This document shows positions 1-8,016 of a DNA stretch of 64,000 nucleotides, in pieces; position 1 is the first letter of the stretch; every line of letters starts with the position of its first letter. The stretch is from Sphingomonas morindae (GTDB taxonomy: Bacteria; Pseudomonadota; Alphaproteobacteria; Sphingomonadales; Sphingomonadaceae), in assembly GCF_023822065.1 (NCBI RefSeq), contig NZ_CP084930.1, positions 2,930,001-2,994,000 of the forward strand. Reading direction: 5' to 3'. Made by a program: the position numbers and the translations under genes. The notes below the pieces were generated by a model. It had not been told where the DNA came from. It did no database searches and worked only from the letters and a program-made list of their open reading frames with translations.

Positions 1-2
1 AC

Positions 3-614
3 ATGCCCCGGCCGATGCGCCAGCTGGCGCTGGCCATGCTCTGCCAATGGTATGGCATGTTCTGCTACTGGCAGTTCGTGGTCTTCTCGCTCGCGCGCGC
101 GCTGCACGACAGCGATGCGACCGCGGCGGTGCGCGATGCGACTCTGGTGAATGGCCGGCTCGCCGCCTGCTACAATGTCGTCGCCTTCGCCTCGGCCTTT
201 CTGCTGGTGCCGCTGATGCGCCGGATCGGCGCCGCGCGGGTGCATGCGCTGGCGATGCTGGCGGGCGGCGCGGCGATGATCGTGCTGCCCGGGCTGCACC
301 GCGAATCGCTCTGCTATCTGCCGATGATCGGCATCGGCATCGCCTGGGCGAGCCTGATGGGCAGCCCCTATGTGCTGCTGGCGAACAGCGTCCCGCCCGA
401 GCGGACCGGGGTATATATGGGCATTTTCAACATGTTCATCGTCGTGCCCATGATGATCGAGACGGTCACGCTGCCGCTGCTCTACCGTCCGGTGCTGGGC
501 GGCGATCCGCGCCACGTGCTGGTGCTGGCCGGGGCGCTGCTGTTGCTGGCGGCGCTCGCCACGCTGCGCGTGCGGACCCGCGCCGAGGCGCCGCTGACGC
601 CGCAGCCCGCCTGA
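3..614 (+). CDS. MFS transporter, C-terminal part (truncated by window edge)
   Basis: This 203-residue stretch is the C-terminal half of a major facilitator transporter in the inner membrane. It holds about five to six hydrophobic helices. Its phrasing is typical of the SLC45/GPH-like sugar transporter branch: an aromatic WYGMFCYW helix start near residue 17, then AWASLMGSPY and ERTGVYMGIFN near residues 115-140. Members of that branch are usually 430-500 residues long, so the N-terminal half should lie left of base 1, and the ATG at base 3 is probably an internal methionine. The substrate cannot be read from the sequence; a sugar or disaccharide is a family-based guess. The MATE gene follows 52 bases downstream on the same strand. 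Confidence 0.8.
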   Translation: MPRPMRQLALAMLCQWYGMFCYWQFVVFSLARALHDSDATAAVRDATLVNGRLAACYNVVAFASAFLLVPLMRRIGAARVHALAMLAGGAAMIVLPGLHRESLCYLPMIGIGIAWASLMGSPYVLLANSVPPERTGVYMGIFNMFIVVPMMIETVTLPLLYRPVLGGDPRHVLVLAGALLLLAALATLRVRTRAEAPLTPQPA

Positions 615-666
615 TCCCGCGCCGCCCCGGCTTTGTGCCGGGCCGCCGGGCGGCTAGAGCGGCGCC

Positions 667-2016
667 ATGACCGAACGTCGCGCGCTCCTCGCCCAGGCCC
701 TGCCGATCATGCTGGGCCAGGCGCTGGTGCCGCTGGTCAACATCGTCGACGCCGCGCTGATCGGGCGCAGCGGAGGTGGCGCGGCGCCGCTGGCGGGCGT
801 CGCGCTGGGCGCCACCCTCGTCAATTTCCTGTTCTGGACCTTCGGCTTCCTCCGCATGGGCGTGACCGGCCTGACGGCGCAGGCCGAAGGCGCGGGCGAT
901 GCCGCCGAGCGCGATCGGCTGCTGCTGCGCGGGCTGATGCTGGGCGCGGCGCTGGGCCTGATGCTGATCGTGGCGGCGCCCCTGCTCGCGTGGCTCGGCC
1001 TGTGGCTGCTCGGCGCCGGCCCCGGCGTGGCCGCGCCCGCGGGGCACTTCGTGCGCGCGCGCCTGCTCGGCGCGCCGGCGGCGCTGGCGCTCTATGCGGT
1101 GAGCGGCTGGCTGCTCGGCCTCGGACGCAGCCGCGATGCCCTGCACGTCCAGCTGCTGCTCAACGGCCTCAACATCGTCTTCGATCTCGCGCTGGTGCGG
1201 CTCTTCCACGCGGGCGTGCGGGGGATCGGCCTGGGAACGAGCGCGGCGGAATGGTGCGCGCTCCTCCTCGGCCTACGCCTCGCGCTGCGCGCGCTGGGGG
1301 GCGCCGGCCGGTTGCGCGCGCGGATCGACCGCGCCGCGCTGTTCGCACCCGCCGCGCTGCGCCGGCTGTGCGCGGTCCAGGCCGAGATATTGGTGCGCAC
1401 GCTGGCGCTGCTCGCGCTGTTCGGCTGGTTCGCCCATGTCGGGGCGCGGCGCGGGGCGGTCGCGCTCGCCGCCAACCATGTGCTGCTCCAGATGGTGAGC
1501 ATCAGCGCCTTCATGCTTGATGGCATCGCCTTCACCGCCGAGGCGCGGGTCGGCCAGGCGATCGGCGCCGGCGCGCGGGCCACGTTGCGCCGCGCGATCA
1601 GGCTATGCGCGGAATGCTCGGCGCTGGGCGGCCTCGGCTTCGCGCTGGCGATCGCGCTGGCGGGAAGCCGCTTCGTGGCGCTCGTCACGCCCGATCCCGC
1701 GGTGCGCGCCGCCGCCGCCGCGGCGCTGCCGGGGGCGGCGCTGGTGCCGGCGCTGGGCTGGCCGAGCTGGCTGCTCGACGGCATCTTCCTCGGCGCGGCG
1801 CGCGGGCGCGCGCTGCGCAACGCCGCGCTGGTGGCGCTTGGCGCCTATCTCGTCACCGACGGGCTGGCGCGGCCCTGGGGCAATGGCGGCGCCTGGGTGG
1901 CGCTGCTCGCAAGCTACGTGTATCGCGCGCTGGCGCTGGGCGTGGCGCTGCCGGGGCTGATGGCGGCCGTGGGCGCGTCACCGCGCGATGCGGCCAAGGA
2001 TCAGGTCCGCAGATAA
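667..2016 (+). CDS. MATE family efflux transporter (DinF/NorM-like)
   Basis: This 449-residue integral membrane protein has about twelve helices in two similar halves. The N-terminal half shows NIVDAALIGR near residue 27 and FLRMGVTGLTAQAEG near residue 62, features of the DinF-like MATE branch. Family members export cationic drugs or metabolites in exchange for H+ or Na+; the substrate here is unknown. The length matches the family. The ATG follows a weak purine stretch. The 3' end overlaps the convergent small gene on the minus strand by 16 bases. Confidence 0.9.
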   Translation: MTERRALLAQALPIMLGQALVPLVNIVDAALIGRSGGGAAPLAGVALGATLVNFLFWTFGFLRMGVTGLTAQAEGAGDAAERDRLLLRGLMLGAALGLMLIVAAPLLAWLGLWLLGAGPGVAAPAGHFVRARLLGAPAALALYAVSGWLLGLGRSRDALHVQLLLNGLNIVFDLALVRLFHAGVRGIGLGTSAAEWCALLLGLRLALRALGGAGRLRARIDRAALFAPAALRRLCAVQAEILVRTLALLALFGWFAHVGARRGAVALAANHVLLQMVSISAFMLDGIAFTAEARVGQAIGAGARATLRRAIRLCAECSALGGLGFALAIALAGSRFVALVTPDPAVRAAAAAALPGAALVPALGWPSWLLDGIFLGAARGRALRNAALVALGAYLVTDGLARPWGNGGAWVALLASYVYRALALGVALPGLMAAVGASPRDAAKDQVRR

Positions 2017-2369
2017 TTGTGCAGCGCACGCGTGCGGCGGCGGCGCGCGCCCACCACCGCCAGTGCCACCAGCAGGCAGCTCGCCGCGAACAGCGTGGCG
2101 AGCAGCAGCAATTGCGCCCAGGCCTGGCTGCGCAGCAAGAGCGCGCAGGAGGTGGCGATGGACAGCGCCAGGATCATCGCCGCCGCCGCCAGCAGGCGCC
2201 GCCTCCGCCCCGACGCGGCATCGGTGACGGTGTTGGGCAGCACGACCAGCGCCCCGACCATGCTCGGCACGAGCGCGATGCCATAGCCGAGCCGATCCCA
2301 GCTCGACACGGTGAAGTCGACGATCAGCGCCAGGGCGATGACGGCGGCGAGTAACCGAACCTTGTGCAC
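2001..2369 (-). CDS. Small multi-spanning membrane protein of unknown function
   Basis: This 122-residue protein is not recognised. It is strongly hydrophobic, with about four membrane segments (roughly residues 5-22, 28-47, 60-80 and 85-107), a basic RRRR patch near residue 55 between segments two and three, and a basic C-terminus. It converges on the MATE gene and overlaps its end by 16 bases. The 200-base gap on its 5' side must hold its promoter and that of the divergent secreted protein. No functional inference is made. Confidence 0.6.
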   Translation of the reverse strand: MHKVRLLAAVIALALIVDFTVSSWDRLGYGIALVPSMVGALVVLPNTVTDAASGRRRRLLAAAAMILALSIATSCALLLRSQAWAQLLLLATLFAASCLLVALAVVGARRRRTRALHNYLRT

Positions 2370-2572
2370 CTCGGCCCTCTTTCAGCAAACAGTGCGTTGC
2401 GCTGCACAATGGCAGCCATCTTAGGCGTGGCATCCGGCCGGACGCAAGCGGCACGCAACAGCCCGTCCAGGGCGCAACAGACACGTTCCGGCACAGCCGC
2501 CCCGCGCGAGCCTTGACGCGACTCGCCCGGCGGCCGAGAGCGGGGACGTCCAGCTCGCCGGGAGGCTCGATC

Positions 2573-3133
2573 GTGCCACGCACCATTCCGCTCTGTCTAG
2601 CGGCAGTCTTTGCGGCGATCCTCGCCGCGCCGGCGGTGGCGGGCGATTGGCGCGTCACCAGCCGCGCCTTCGCCGAGCAGCGGGTCACCGTCGATCGCGA
2701 GAGCCTGAAATGGCAGGGCGACGTCGCCACCATGTGGGCGCGCATCCAGGCGCCCAAGGCCTTGACTCCGCCCGAGGCGAGCGGCCCGAACGCGCTGGCC
2801 GAAGGCGTCACGCCGGCCACCTCCGAGATCCGGCCCGAGGCGCTCTACCTCGTGCAGGTGGCGTGCGACGCGCGCCGCGTGCGGCTTTCCACCCAGTCGG
2901 CGGGATCGGGGCAGGTGGCCAATCCCTTCGGCCTCGGCAACACCTCGCCCTATACGTTCCAGCCGCTCAACTCGGCGGTGGCCTGGGCACTCTATGGCGG
3001 CGCCTGCTATGCCCGGCCGATCCCCGTCGCCAAGGCGGACGCGGATACCGATCCGGCGAGCGGTCCGCTCACGCCGCGCCGCACCGTGCCGCGCCGCAAT
3101 CCCTGGCCGCTGATGCGCATTCCGGGCTCCTAA
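2573..3133 (+). CDS. Secreted protein of unknown function
   Basis: This protein of 186 residues is not recognised. The GTG at 2573 is preferred because GGAGG lies eight bases upstream and because translation from it opens directly with a signal peptide (hydrophobic core LAAVFAAILAAPAVA, cleavage likely after AVAG). An upstream in-frame TTG at 2513 would add twenty arginine- and proline-rich residues ahead of the signal. The mature part has two cysteines (ACDARR and GGACYARP), which could form a disulfide in the periplasm. It lies just before the TolC-like gene, separated by 114 bases. A role in secretion is possible but not shown. Confidence 0.65.
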   Translation: MPRTIPLCLAAVFAAILAAPAVAGDWRVTSRAFAEQRVTVDRESLKWQGDVATMWARIQAPKALTPPEASGPNALAEGVTPATSEIRPEALYLVQVACDARRVRLSTQSAGSGQVANPFGLGNTSPYTFQPLNSAVAWALYGGACYARPIPVAKADADTDPASGPLTPRRTVPRRNPWPLMRIPGS

Positions 3134-3247
3134 GCCGCCGAAAAGCTGCATTTCGCGCAAAGTTGCCGGTTCGCACTGGACGCGGGCCACGCGCGGCGGC
3201 ACCGTGTTTGCGGCCGGAGCAGGGTCGGCGGGCGAAAGGGCTGAGTA

Positions 3248-4669
3248 ATGGTGCGTAAGCTGGGGCGATGGCTGGCGGCGGCAGGCGGAGGCGTGCTCCT
3301 CCTCACACCCGCGGCGGCATCGGCGCTGACGCTGCAGGAGGCGCTCGCCGCCGCCTATGCGACCAACCCCTCGCTGGATGCGCAGCGCGCCTCGCTGCGC
3401 GCCACCGACGAGGATGCCGCGATCGCGCGCGGGCAAGGCCGGCCGCAGCTCGGCGTCAGCACCAACTATACCTATGGGCTGGACGGCCTGCGCGCGCTCG
3501 CGGGCTATAATCGTGCGCTCCTCGCCGGGGTCCAGGGCCAGCTGCCGCTCTTCCAGGGCGGCCGCGTGCGCAACGCGGTGCGCGCGGCCGACAAGCGCTC
3601 GGCGGCGGGACGCGAGGCGCTGCGCGGCATCGAGGGCGACACGCTGGTCGAGGCGGTGACGGCCTATGTCGATGTGCTGCGCGATCGCGCGATCCTCGAA
3701 CTCAACCGCCAGAATGTCGCCGCGCTGAACCAGGTCTACCAGTCCAGCCAGGCGCGGCTCAAGGCGGGCGATGTCACCCGCACCGATCTCGCCCAGACCA
3801 GCGCGCGCATCCAGCAGGGCGGCGCGGGCCTGGCCGGCGCGGAGAGCGACATCATCGCCAGCGAGGAAAGCTTCCGCCGCGTGATCGGGCTCGATCCGGT
3901 GCAGCTCGCGCCGCCGCCGGCGCTGCCGCCCGTGCCCGCCACGGTGGCGGATGCGGTGGCCGGCGCGCTCGCGCACAATGGCGCGCTCGCCTCGTACAAG
4001 GCGGCGGCCGAGGCGGCGCAGCGCGACGTGTCGGCCGCGCGCGGCGCGCGGCTGCCGACGCTCTCGGTGGGCGGCGCCTCCACTTTCTATTCCTATCGGG
4101 ATCGTTTCGCGGGCATCGGCAATGTCGACAGCAACGCCTCGCAGGTCAGCGCCACGCTGACGCTGCCGCTCTACCAGGGCGGCACCGTCGCCGCGCAGGT
4201 GCGCCAGGCGCAGGACCGGCTCGACGAGGCCGAGGCGCGCCGGCGCGGGGCGGAGCGGCAGGTGGACAGCGCCGCGCGCGCCGCCTTCGCCGCCTTCCAG
4301 GCCGCGCAGCGCACCATCACCGCCTATCAGCAGGCGGTGACGGACAATGAGGACGCGGCCAAGGGCGTGCGGATCGAGGCCAATGGCGGCGAGCGCCAGG
4401 TTCTGGACATCCTCAACGCCGAGCTGGAGCTGCTCAACAGCCGGATCGGCCTCGCCCGCGCCCAGCACGATGCCTATGTCGCGGCGTTCCAGCTGCTCAA
4501 CGTGATGGGCCTCGCCGACGCGCATACGCTCGGCGCGGATAATGGCCATGGCTACAATCCCATGGTCAATTTCCGCCACGCCACCCATGCGGTGAGCGAT
4601 TTCTCCGGCCGGCCGTCGCGGGCGCGGATGGGCTATGGCCCGCTCCAGCCCGCCGCCGATCAGCCCTGA
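3248..4669 (+). CDS. TolC-family outer membrane protein of a type I secretion system
   Basis: This 473-residue outer-membrane channel forms the exit duct of a type I secretion system. It has a signal peptide with cleavage near ASA-LTLQEAL (about residue 27), followed by the typical TolC start LTLQEALAAAYATNPSLDAQRA-. Two similar halves each carry an outer-membrane efflux domain with long helices; LYQGG and LFQGG motifs mark the repeated beta elements. It converges with the HlyD-like and ABC exporter genes, and a perfect hairpin separates them. Sphingan loci also carry HlyD-like and ABC exporter genes (atrB and atrD), so this triad probably exports the two adjacent RTX proteins. The last 60 residues are glycine- and proline-rich and variable. 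Confidence 0.92.
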   Translation: MVRKLGRWLAAAGGGVLLLTPAAASALTLQEALAAAYATNPSLDAQRASLRATDEDAAIARGQGRPQLGVSTNYTYGLDGLRALAGYNRALLAGVQGQLPLFQGGRVRNAVRAADKRSAAGREALRGIEGDTLVEAVTAYVDVLRDRAILELNRQNVAALNQVYQSSQARLKAGDVTRTDLAQTSARIQQGGAGLAGAESDIIASEESFRRVIGLDPVQLAPPPALPPVPATVADAVAGALAHNGALASYKAAAEAAQRDVSAARGARLPTLSVGGASTFYSYRDRFAGIGNVDSNASQVSATLTLPLYQGGTVAAQVRQAQDRLDEAEARRRGAERQVDSAARAAFAAFQAAQRTITAYQQAVTDNEDAAKGVRIEANGGERQVLDILNAELELLNSRIGLARAQHDAYVAAFQLLNVMGLADAHTLGADNGHGYNPMVNFRHATHAVSDFSGRPSRARMGYGPLQPAADQP

Positions 4670-4673
4670 CGGA

Positions 4674-4711
4674 GACGGGCGAGGCGCGCCCGGCGGCGCG
4701 CCTCGCCCGTC
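4674..4711. terminator. Bidirectional hairpin terminator between convergent secretion genes
   Basis: A perfect 17-bp inverted repeat (4674-4690 and 4695-4711) with a 4-base CGGC loop lies between the stop codons of the TolC-like gene and the HlyD-like gene. There is no T tract, so it may be a Rho-assisted or stabilising stem rather than a classic intrinsic terminator. Confidence 0.6.
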
Positions 4712-4729
4712 GCGACCATCGGCTCGGGC

Positions 4730-6109
4730 TCAGCGCTCGGTGAGCGCGCGCGAGAAGCGGCTGGTCAGCGGGCCGATCCAATATTGCAGCGCGGTGCGCG
4801 GCTTGAGCGGCACCGACACTTCGGCCGGCGTGCCCGGGCGGATCGTGCCCGCATAGCCCGCCTCGCGGCTCACCGCGTCCAGCTCGGACCGGGGGACGCG
4901 GACCTGCGCGGTGAAGAAGGAGCGGCCGCTCTTCTCGTCGGTCAGGCTGTCCGCCGAGACGCGCGTCACCGTGCCGTGCAGCGCGGGCAGATTGCGGCCG
5001 CCCACCATGTTGATCCGCACATCGGCCTTTTGTCCGGGATGGAGATCGTTCGCGTCGGTCGGCGCGACCTGCGATTCGATCACCAGCGCGGCGTCGCTGG
5101 GCACGATGTCCATCAGCTTCTGGCCGGCCGCCACCACGCCGCCCACCGTGTGGGTGGCAAGCCCCAGCACGACGCCGCCGACGGGCGCGCGCACCTCGCT
5201 CAGATCGCGCTGGTCGCGCGCGGCGCGCCATTGCGGCAGCAGCGATTGCAGCTCGGTCTGCGCGGTGCGTTCGCGATCGGCGTTTTCCTGCTGATGCTGG
5301 CTGTCGAGCTGCATCATCTGGAGGCGCGTTTCGCCCGCCGTGCTCCGCAGCCGCGCCATTTCGGCGTTGGCGGCGCCCATATCGCCTTCGATCGAGGCGG
5401 CGTTGCGCTGCAGCGCGAGCACGCGCGACTTGGTGGCATAGCCCTGGCGGTAGAGATCCTGCACGCTGGCCAGCTCGTCCTTGTTCAGCTCGCTCTGCTT
5501 GGCGTTGGAGCTTTGGCGCTCGCGATAGCCCTCGATCTGATCGCCGACCTCGGCGACGCGCTGGCCGAGCACCGCGCGCTGTGCGCTGAGCAGCCCCTGC
5601 CGGGCATCGAGATTGGCCTGTTCATGCGCGAGCGCGGTCATCGCCGTCTCGCGATCCTCCAGGGTCAGGCTCTGCCAGGCCGCCGGCGGGGCAACGCGGC
5701 GCGCGCCCGTCCGTTCGGCCTCGATCCGCGCGATTTCCGCCTGAAGGCCGAAGACGCGGTTGGCCAGCGAGCGTTCCTGCGCCTGCTGCTCGGTGCCGAC
5801 GAACTCGACCAGCAGCTGGCCCGCCTTCACCCGATCGCCCTCATGCACGAGGATGCGCGCGATCAGCCCCGGCGCGGCGGCCTGGACCGATTGCCGCTCG
5901 CCCGCGACGCGGACCACGCCGGCGCTGTGGACGGCGGCATCCAGCCGCGCCACGGCGGACCAGCCGATAAAGCCGAAGACGAACAGGCCGATCAGCGCGC
6001 CGCCGGCGATAAGCTCGCGGCGCGGATCCTGGAGGCGGGGGGCGTGCCGGCCCGCCTCGATCGGCGAGAGCGGCAGCGCGGGCGAGTCGGTGCGGATCAG
6101 GGAGCGCAT
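4730..6109 (-). CDS. HlyD-family membrane fusion protein of type I secretion
   Basis: This 459-residue periplasmic adaptor links the ABC exporter to the TolC channel. It has a short cytoplasmic N-terminus, one membrane anchor (about residues 34-54), a split biotinyl/lipoyl-like domain (EGDRVKAGQLL near residue 90 and VRAPVGG-like EVRAPVGGVVLG near residue 305), a long coiled-coil hairpin of about 200 residues between them, and a C-terminal beta-barrel. Its ATG overlaps the stop codon of the exporter gene as TAATG, so the two are translationally coupled. Neighbours point to RTX protein export. In sphingan gene clusters the equivalent gene is called atrB. Confidence 0.92.
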   Translation of the reverse strand: MRSLIRTDSPALPLSPIEAGRHAPRLQDPRRELIAGGALIGLFVFGFIGWSAVARLDAAVHSAGVVRVAGERQSVQAAAPGLIARILVHEGDRVKAGQLLVEFVGTEQQAQERSLANRVFGLQAEIARIEAERTGARRVAPPAAWQSLTLEDRETAMTALAHEQANLDARQGLLSAQRAVLGQRVAEVGDQIEGYRERQSSNAKQSELNKDELASVQDLYRQGYATKSRVLALQRNAASIEGDMGAANAEMARLRSTAGETRLQMMQLDSQHQQENADRERTAQTELQSLLPQWRAARDQRDLSEVRAPVGGVVLGLATHTVGGVVAAGQKLMDIVPSDAALVIESQVAPTDANDLHPGQKADVRINMVGGRNLPALHGTVTRVSADSLTDEKSGRSFFTAQVRVPRSELDAVSREAGYAGTIRPGTPAEVSVPLKPRTALQYWIGPLTSRFSRALTER

Positions 6110-7827
6110 TACGAAGCCTTACGGGTGACGGCGGGGGCGGGACGCTGCGGCATCGCCTCGGAGAGCGGGACGAAACGTTCGACCCGGCCCTCCCGCAGCA
6201 CGAGGATCTTGTCGGCGGCGGTCAGCAATTCGCCCATATGGCTGGCGAACAGCACGGTGGTGCCGCGTTCGCGCAGCCGGGCCAGCGTGGCGAGAAAGGC
6301 CTGGGTGGCCTCGCCGTCGAGATGCGCGGTGGGCTCGTCCAGCACGACAATGCGCGGGGTGCCGAACAGCGCGCGCGCGATCGCGATCCGCTGCGCCTGG
6401 CCGGAGGAGAGGCCGAGGCCGCCCGCGCCGATCGGCGTGTCATAGCCCTGGGGCAGGCGCAGGATCATCTCGTGCGCGCCGATCGCCTGGGCGGCGGTCA
6501 CGGCGGCGGCGTCCAGCGCCTCGGTGTCGCCGTCGATCACGGTGCGGAAGCGTGCGATATTCTCCTTCACCGTGCCGGGGAAGAGGATGAAGCTCTGCGG
6601 GAGATAGCCGATATGCTCCGCCAGCCGATCGGGGTTCCAGTCGGCGAGCGAGGCGGCGTCGAAGCGGACATGGCCGCGCGCCGGCGGCTCGGCATTGGCG
6701 AGCGCGCGCAGCAGCGTCGATTTGCCCGCGCCGCTGGTGCCGACCACGCCGATCACCTCGCCCGGGGCGATCGCGAAGCTGGCGTCCGCCAGCGCGACAC
6801 GGTCGCTGCCCGGCGCCACCATGGTCAGCCGCTCCACCTGCACCGCGCCGCTCGGCACGGGCAGGGCGGTGTGGCTGCGCTCCTGATCCTGGCCCAGCAA
6901 TTCCCGCAGGCGGGCATAGGCGGTGCGCAGCTGGATGATGGATTTCCAGCTGCCGACGATCTGCTCAATCGGCGCCAGCGCGCGGCCGAGGATCAGCGAG
7001 GAGGCGAACACCGCGCCCGCCGACATGCTGCCCTCCACCACCAGCAACGCGCCGACGGCCAGCGCGGCGGACTGGAGGGTGAGACGCAGGAACTTCATCA
7101 GCCCGGCATGATTGCCGCCCGTGAAGCTGGCCTCGGCCTGAAGCTCGCCGACAAAGGCGCGGTGCTGGAGCTGGCGCAGCGTCAGCGCATCGGCCATGCC
7201 CAGCGCGCGGATCTCGCCGGCATAGGCGACGAGCTGGTTCTGGCGCGAATAGACGCCGCTGGCGGCTTCGGCCGCGGCGCGCACCGGCACCCGGATCTTG
7301 CGCTCATTGTCCCAGGCGAGGCCGAACAGCAGCGCCGCCGAGAAGAGCGTGAGCACGCCCAGCCACGGGTGCAGCAGGAAGGCCGCGATGACATAGATGG
7401 GCGCCCAGGGCGCATCGAACAGCGCGCCCATCGCCGGGCTGGCGACGGTCTGCCGCAGCGTGTCGAGATCGCGCATCGCCTCGTTGCGCTGCACGACGTT
7501 GAGCCGCGGCGTCGACATCACCATGCGGAGCGTGCGCCCCGAGAGATCGGCATCGAGCGAGGCGCCCGCGCGCAGCAGCAGGCGGCTGCGCAACCAGTCC
7601 AGCGCCGCCAGCACCGCCAGCCCGGCCAGCGCGACGAGGCTGAGCAGCGCCAGCGTCGCGGCGCCGCCCGTCGGCACCACCCGGTCATAGACCTGGATCA
7701 TGTAGATGGAGGGGACGAGCGCGAGCAGGTTGCTGAAGGCGCTGAAGCTGGCCGCGGCGACCAGATGGGTGCGGCAGCGCGACAGGGCGTCCCGCACGGG
7801 ATCGAAGGGGGTCCGGGTGTCCGTCAC
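6109..7827 (-). CDS. Type I secretion ABC permease/ATPase (PrtD/AtrD-like)
   Basis: This 572-residue ABC exporter half-transporter should act as a homodimer in the inner membrane. Six membrane helices span residues 20-300. The nucleotide-binding domain shows Walker A GTSGAGKS near residue 365, signature LSSGQ near residue 470 and Walker B IVVLDEP near residue 490. It lacks an N-terminal C39 peptidase domain, so substrates are read by a C-terminal uncleaved signal, as in PrtD-type systems. Both flanking RTX proteins have such C-termini. Translation starts at GTG. The gene heads a two-gene operon with the HlyD-like partner. Confidence 0.93.
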   Translation of the reverse strand: MTDTRTPFDPVRDALSRCRTHLVAAASFSAFSNLLALVPSIYMIQVYDRVVPTGGAATLALLSLVALAGLAVLAALDWLRSRLLLRAGASLDADLSGRTLRMVMSTPRLNVVQRNEAMRDLDTLRQTVASPAMGALFDAPWAPIYVIAAFLLHPWLGVLTLFSAALLFGLAWDNERKIRVPVRAAAEAASGVYSRQNQLVAYAGEIRALGMADALTLRQLQHRAFVGELQAEASFTGGNHAGLMKFLRLTLQSAALAVGALLVVEGSMSAGAVFASSLILGRALAPIEQIVGSWKSIIQLRTAYARLRELLGQDQERSHTALPVPSGAVQVERLTMVAPGSDRVALADASFAIAPGEVIGVVGTSGAGKSTLLRALANAEPPARGHVRFDAASLADWNPDRLAEHIGYLPQSFILFPGTVKENIARFRTVIDGDTEALDAAAVTAAQAIGAHEMILRLPQGYDTPIGAGGLGLSSGQAQRIAIARALFGTPRIVVLDEPTAHLDGEATQAFLATLARLRERGTTVLFASHMGELLTAADKILVLREGRVERFVPLSEAMPQRPAPAVTRKAS

Positions 7828-8016
7828 GCAGCAACTCTCTGTTTTAAGCCAGTCCGTTTACCACGATCCGGCTATAGCTGTCGCGCGTGCACAAAGTCTT
7901 AAAAGGCCGGGACGCGGCGCTTTCTCGGCCGCTGTGGCGGCCGCGTCACCGCCGGACGCGGAAAGGGCCGGACGCATGTCGCGCCCGGCCCATCCTTGAG
8001 CCCCGACTGGGGAAGA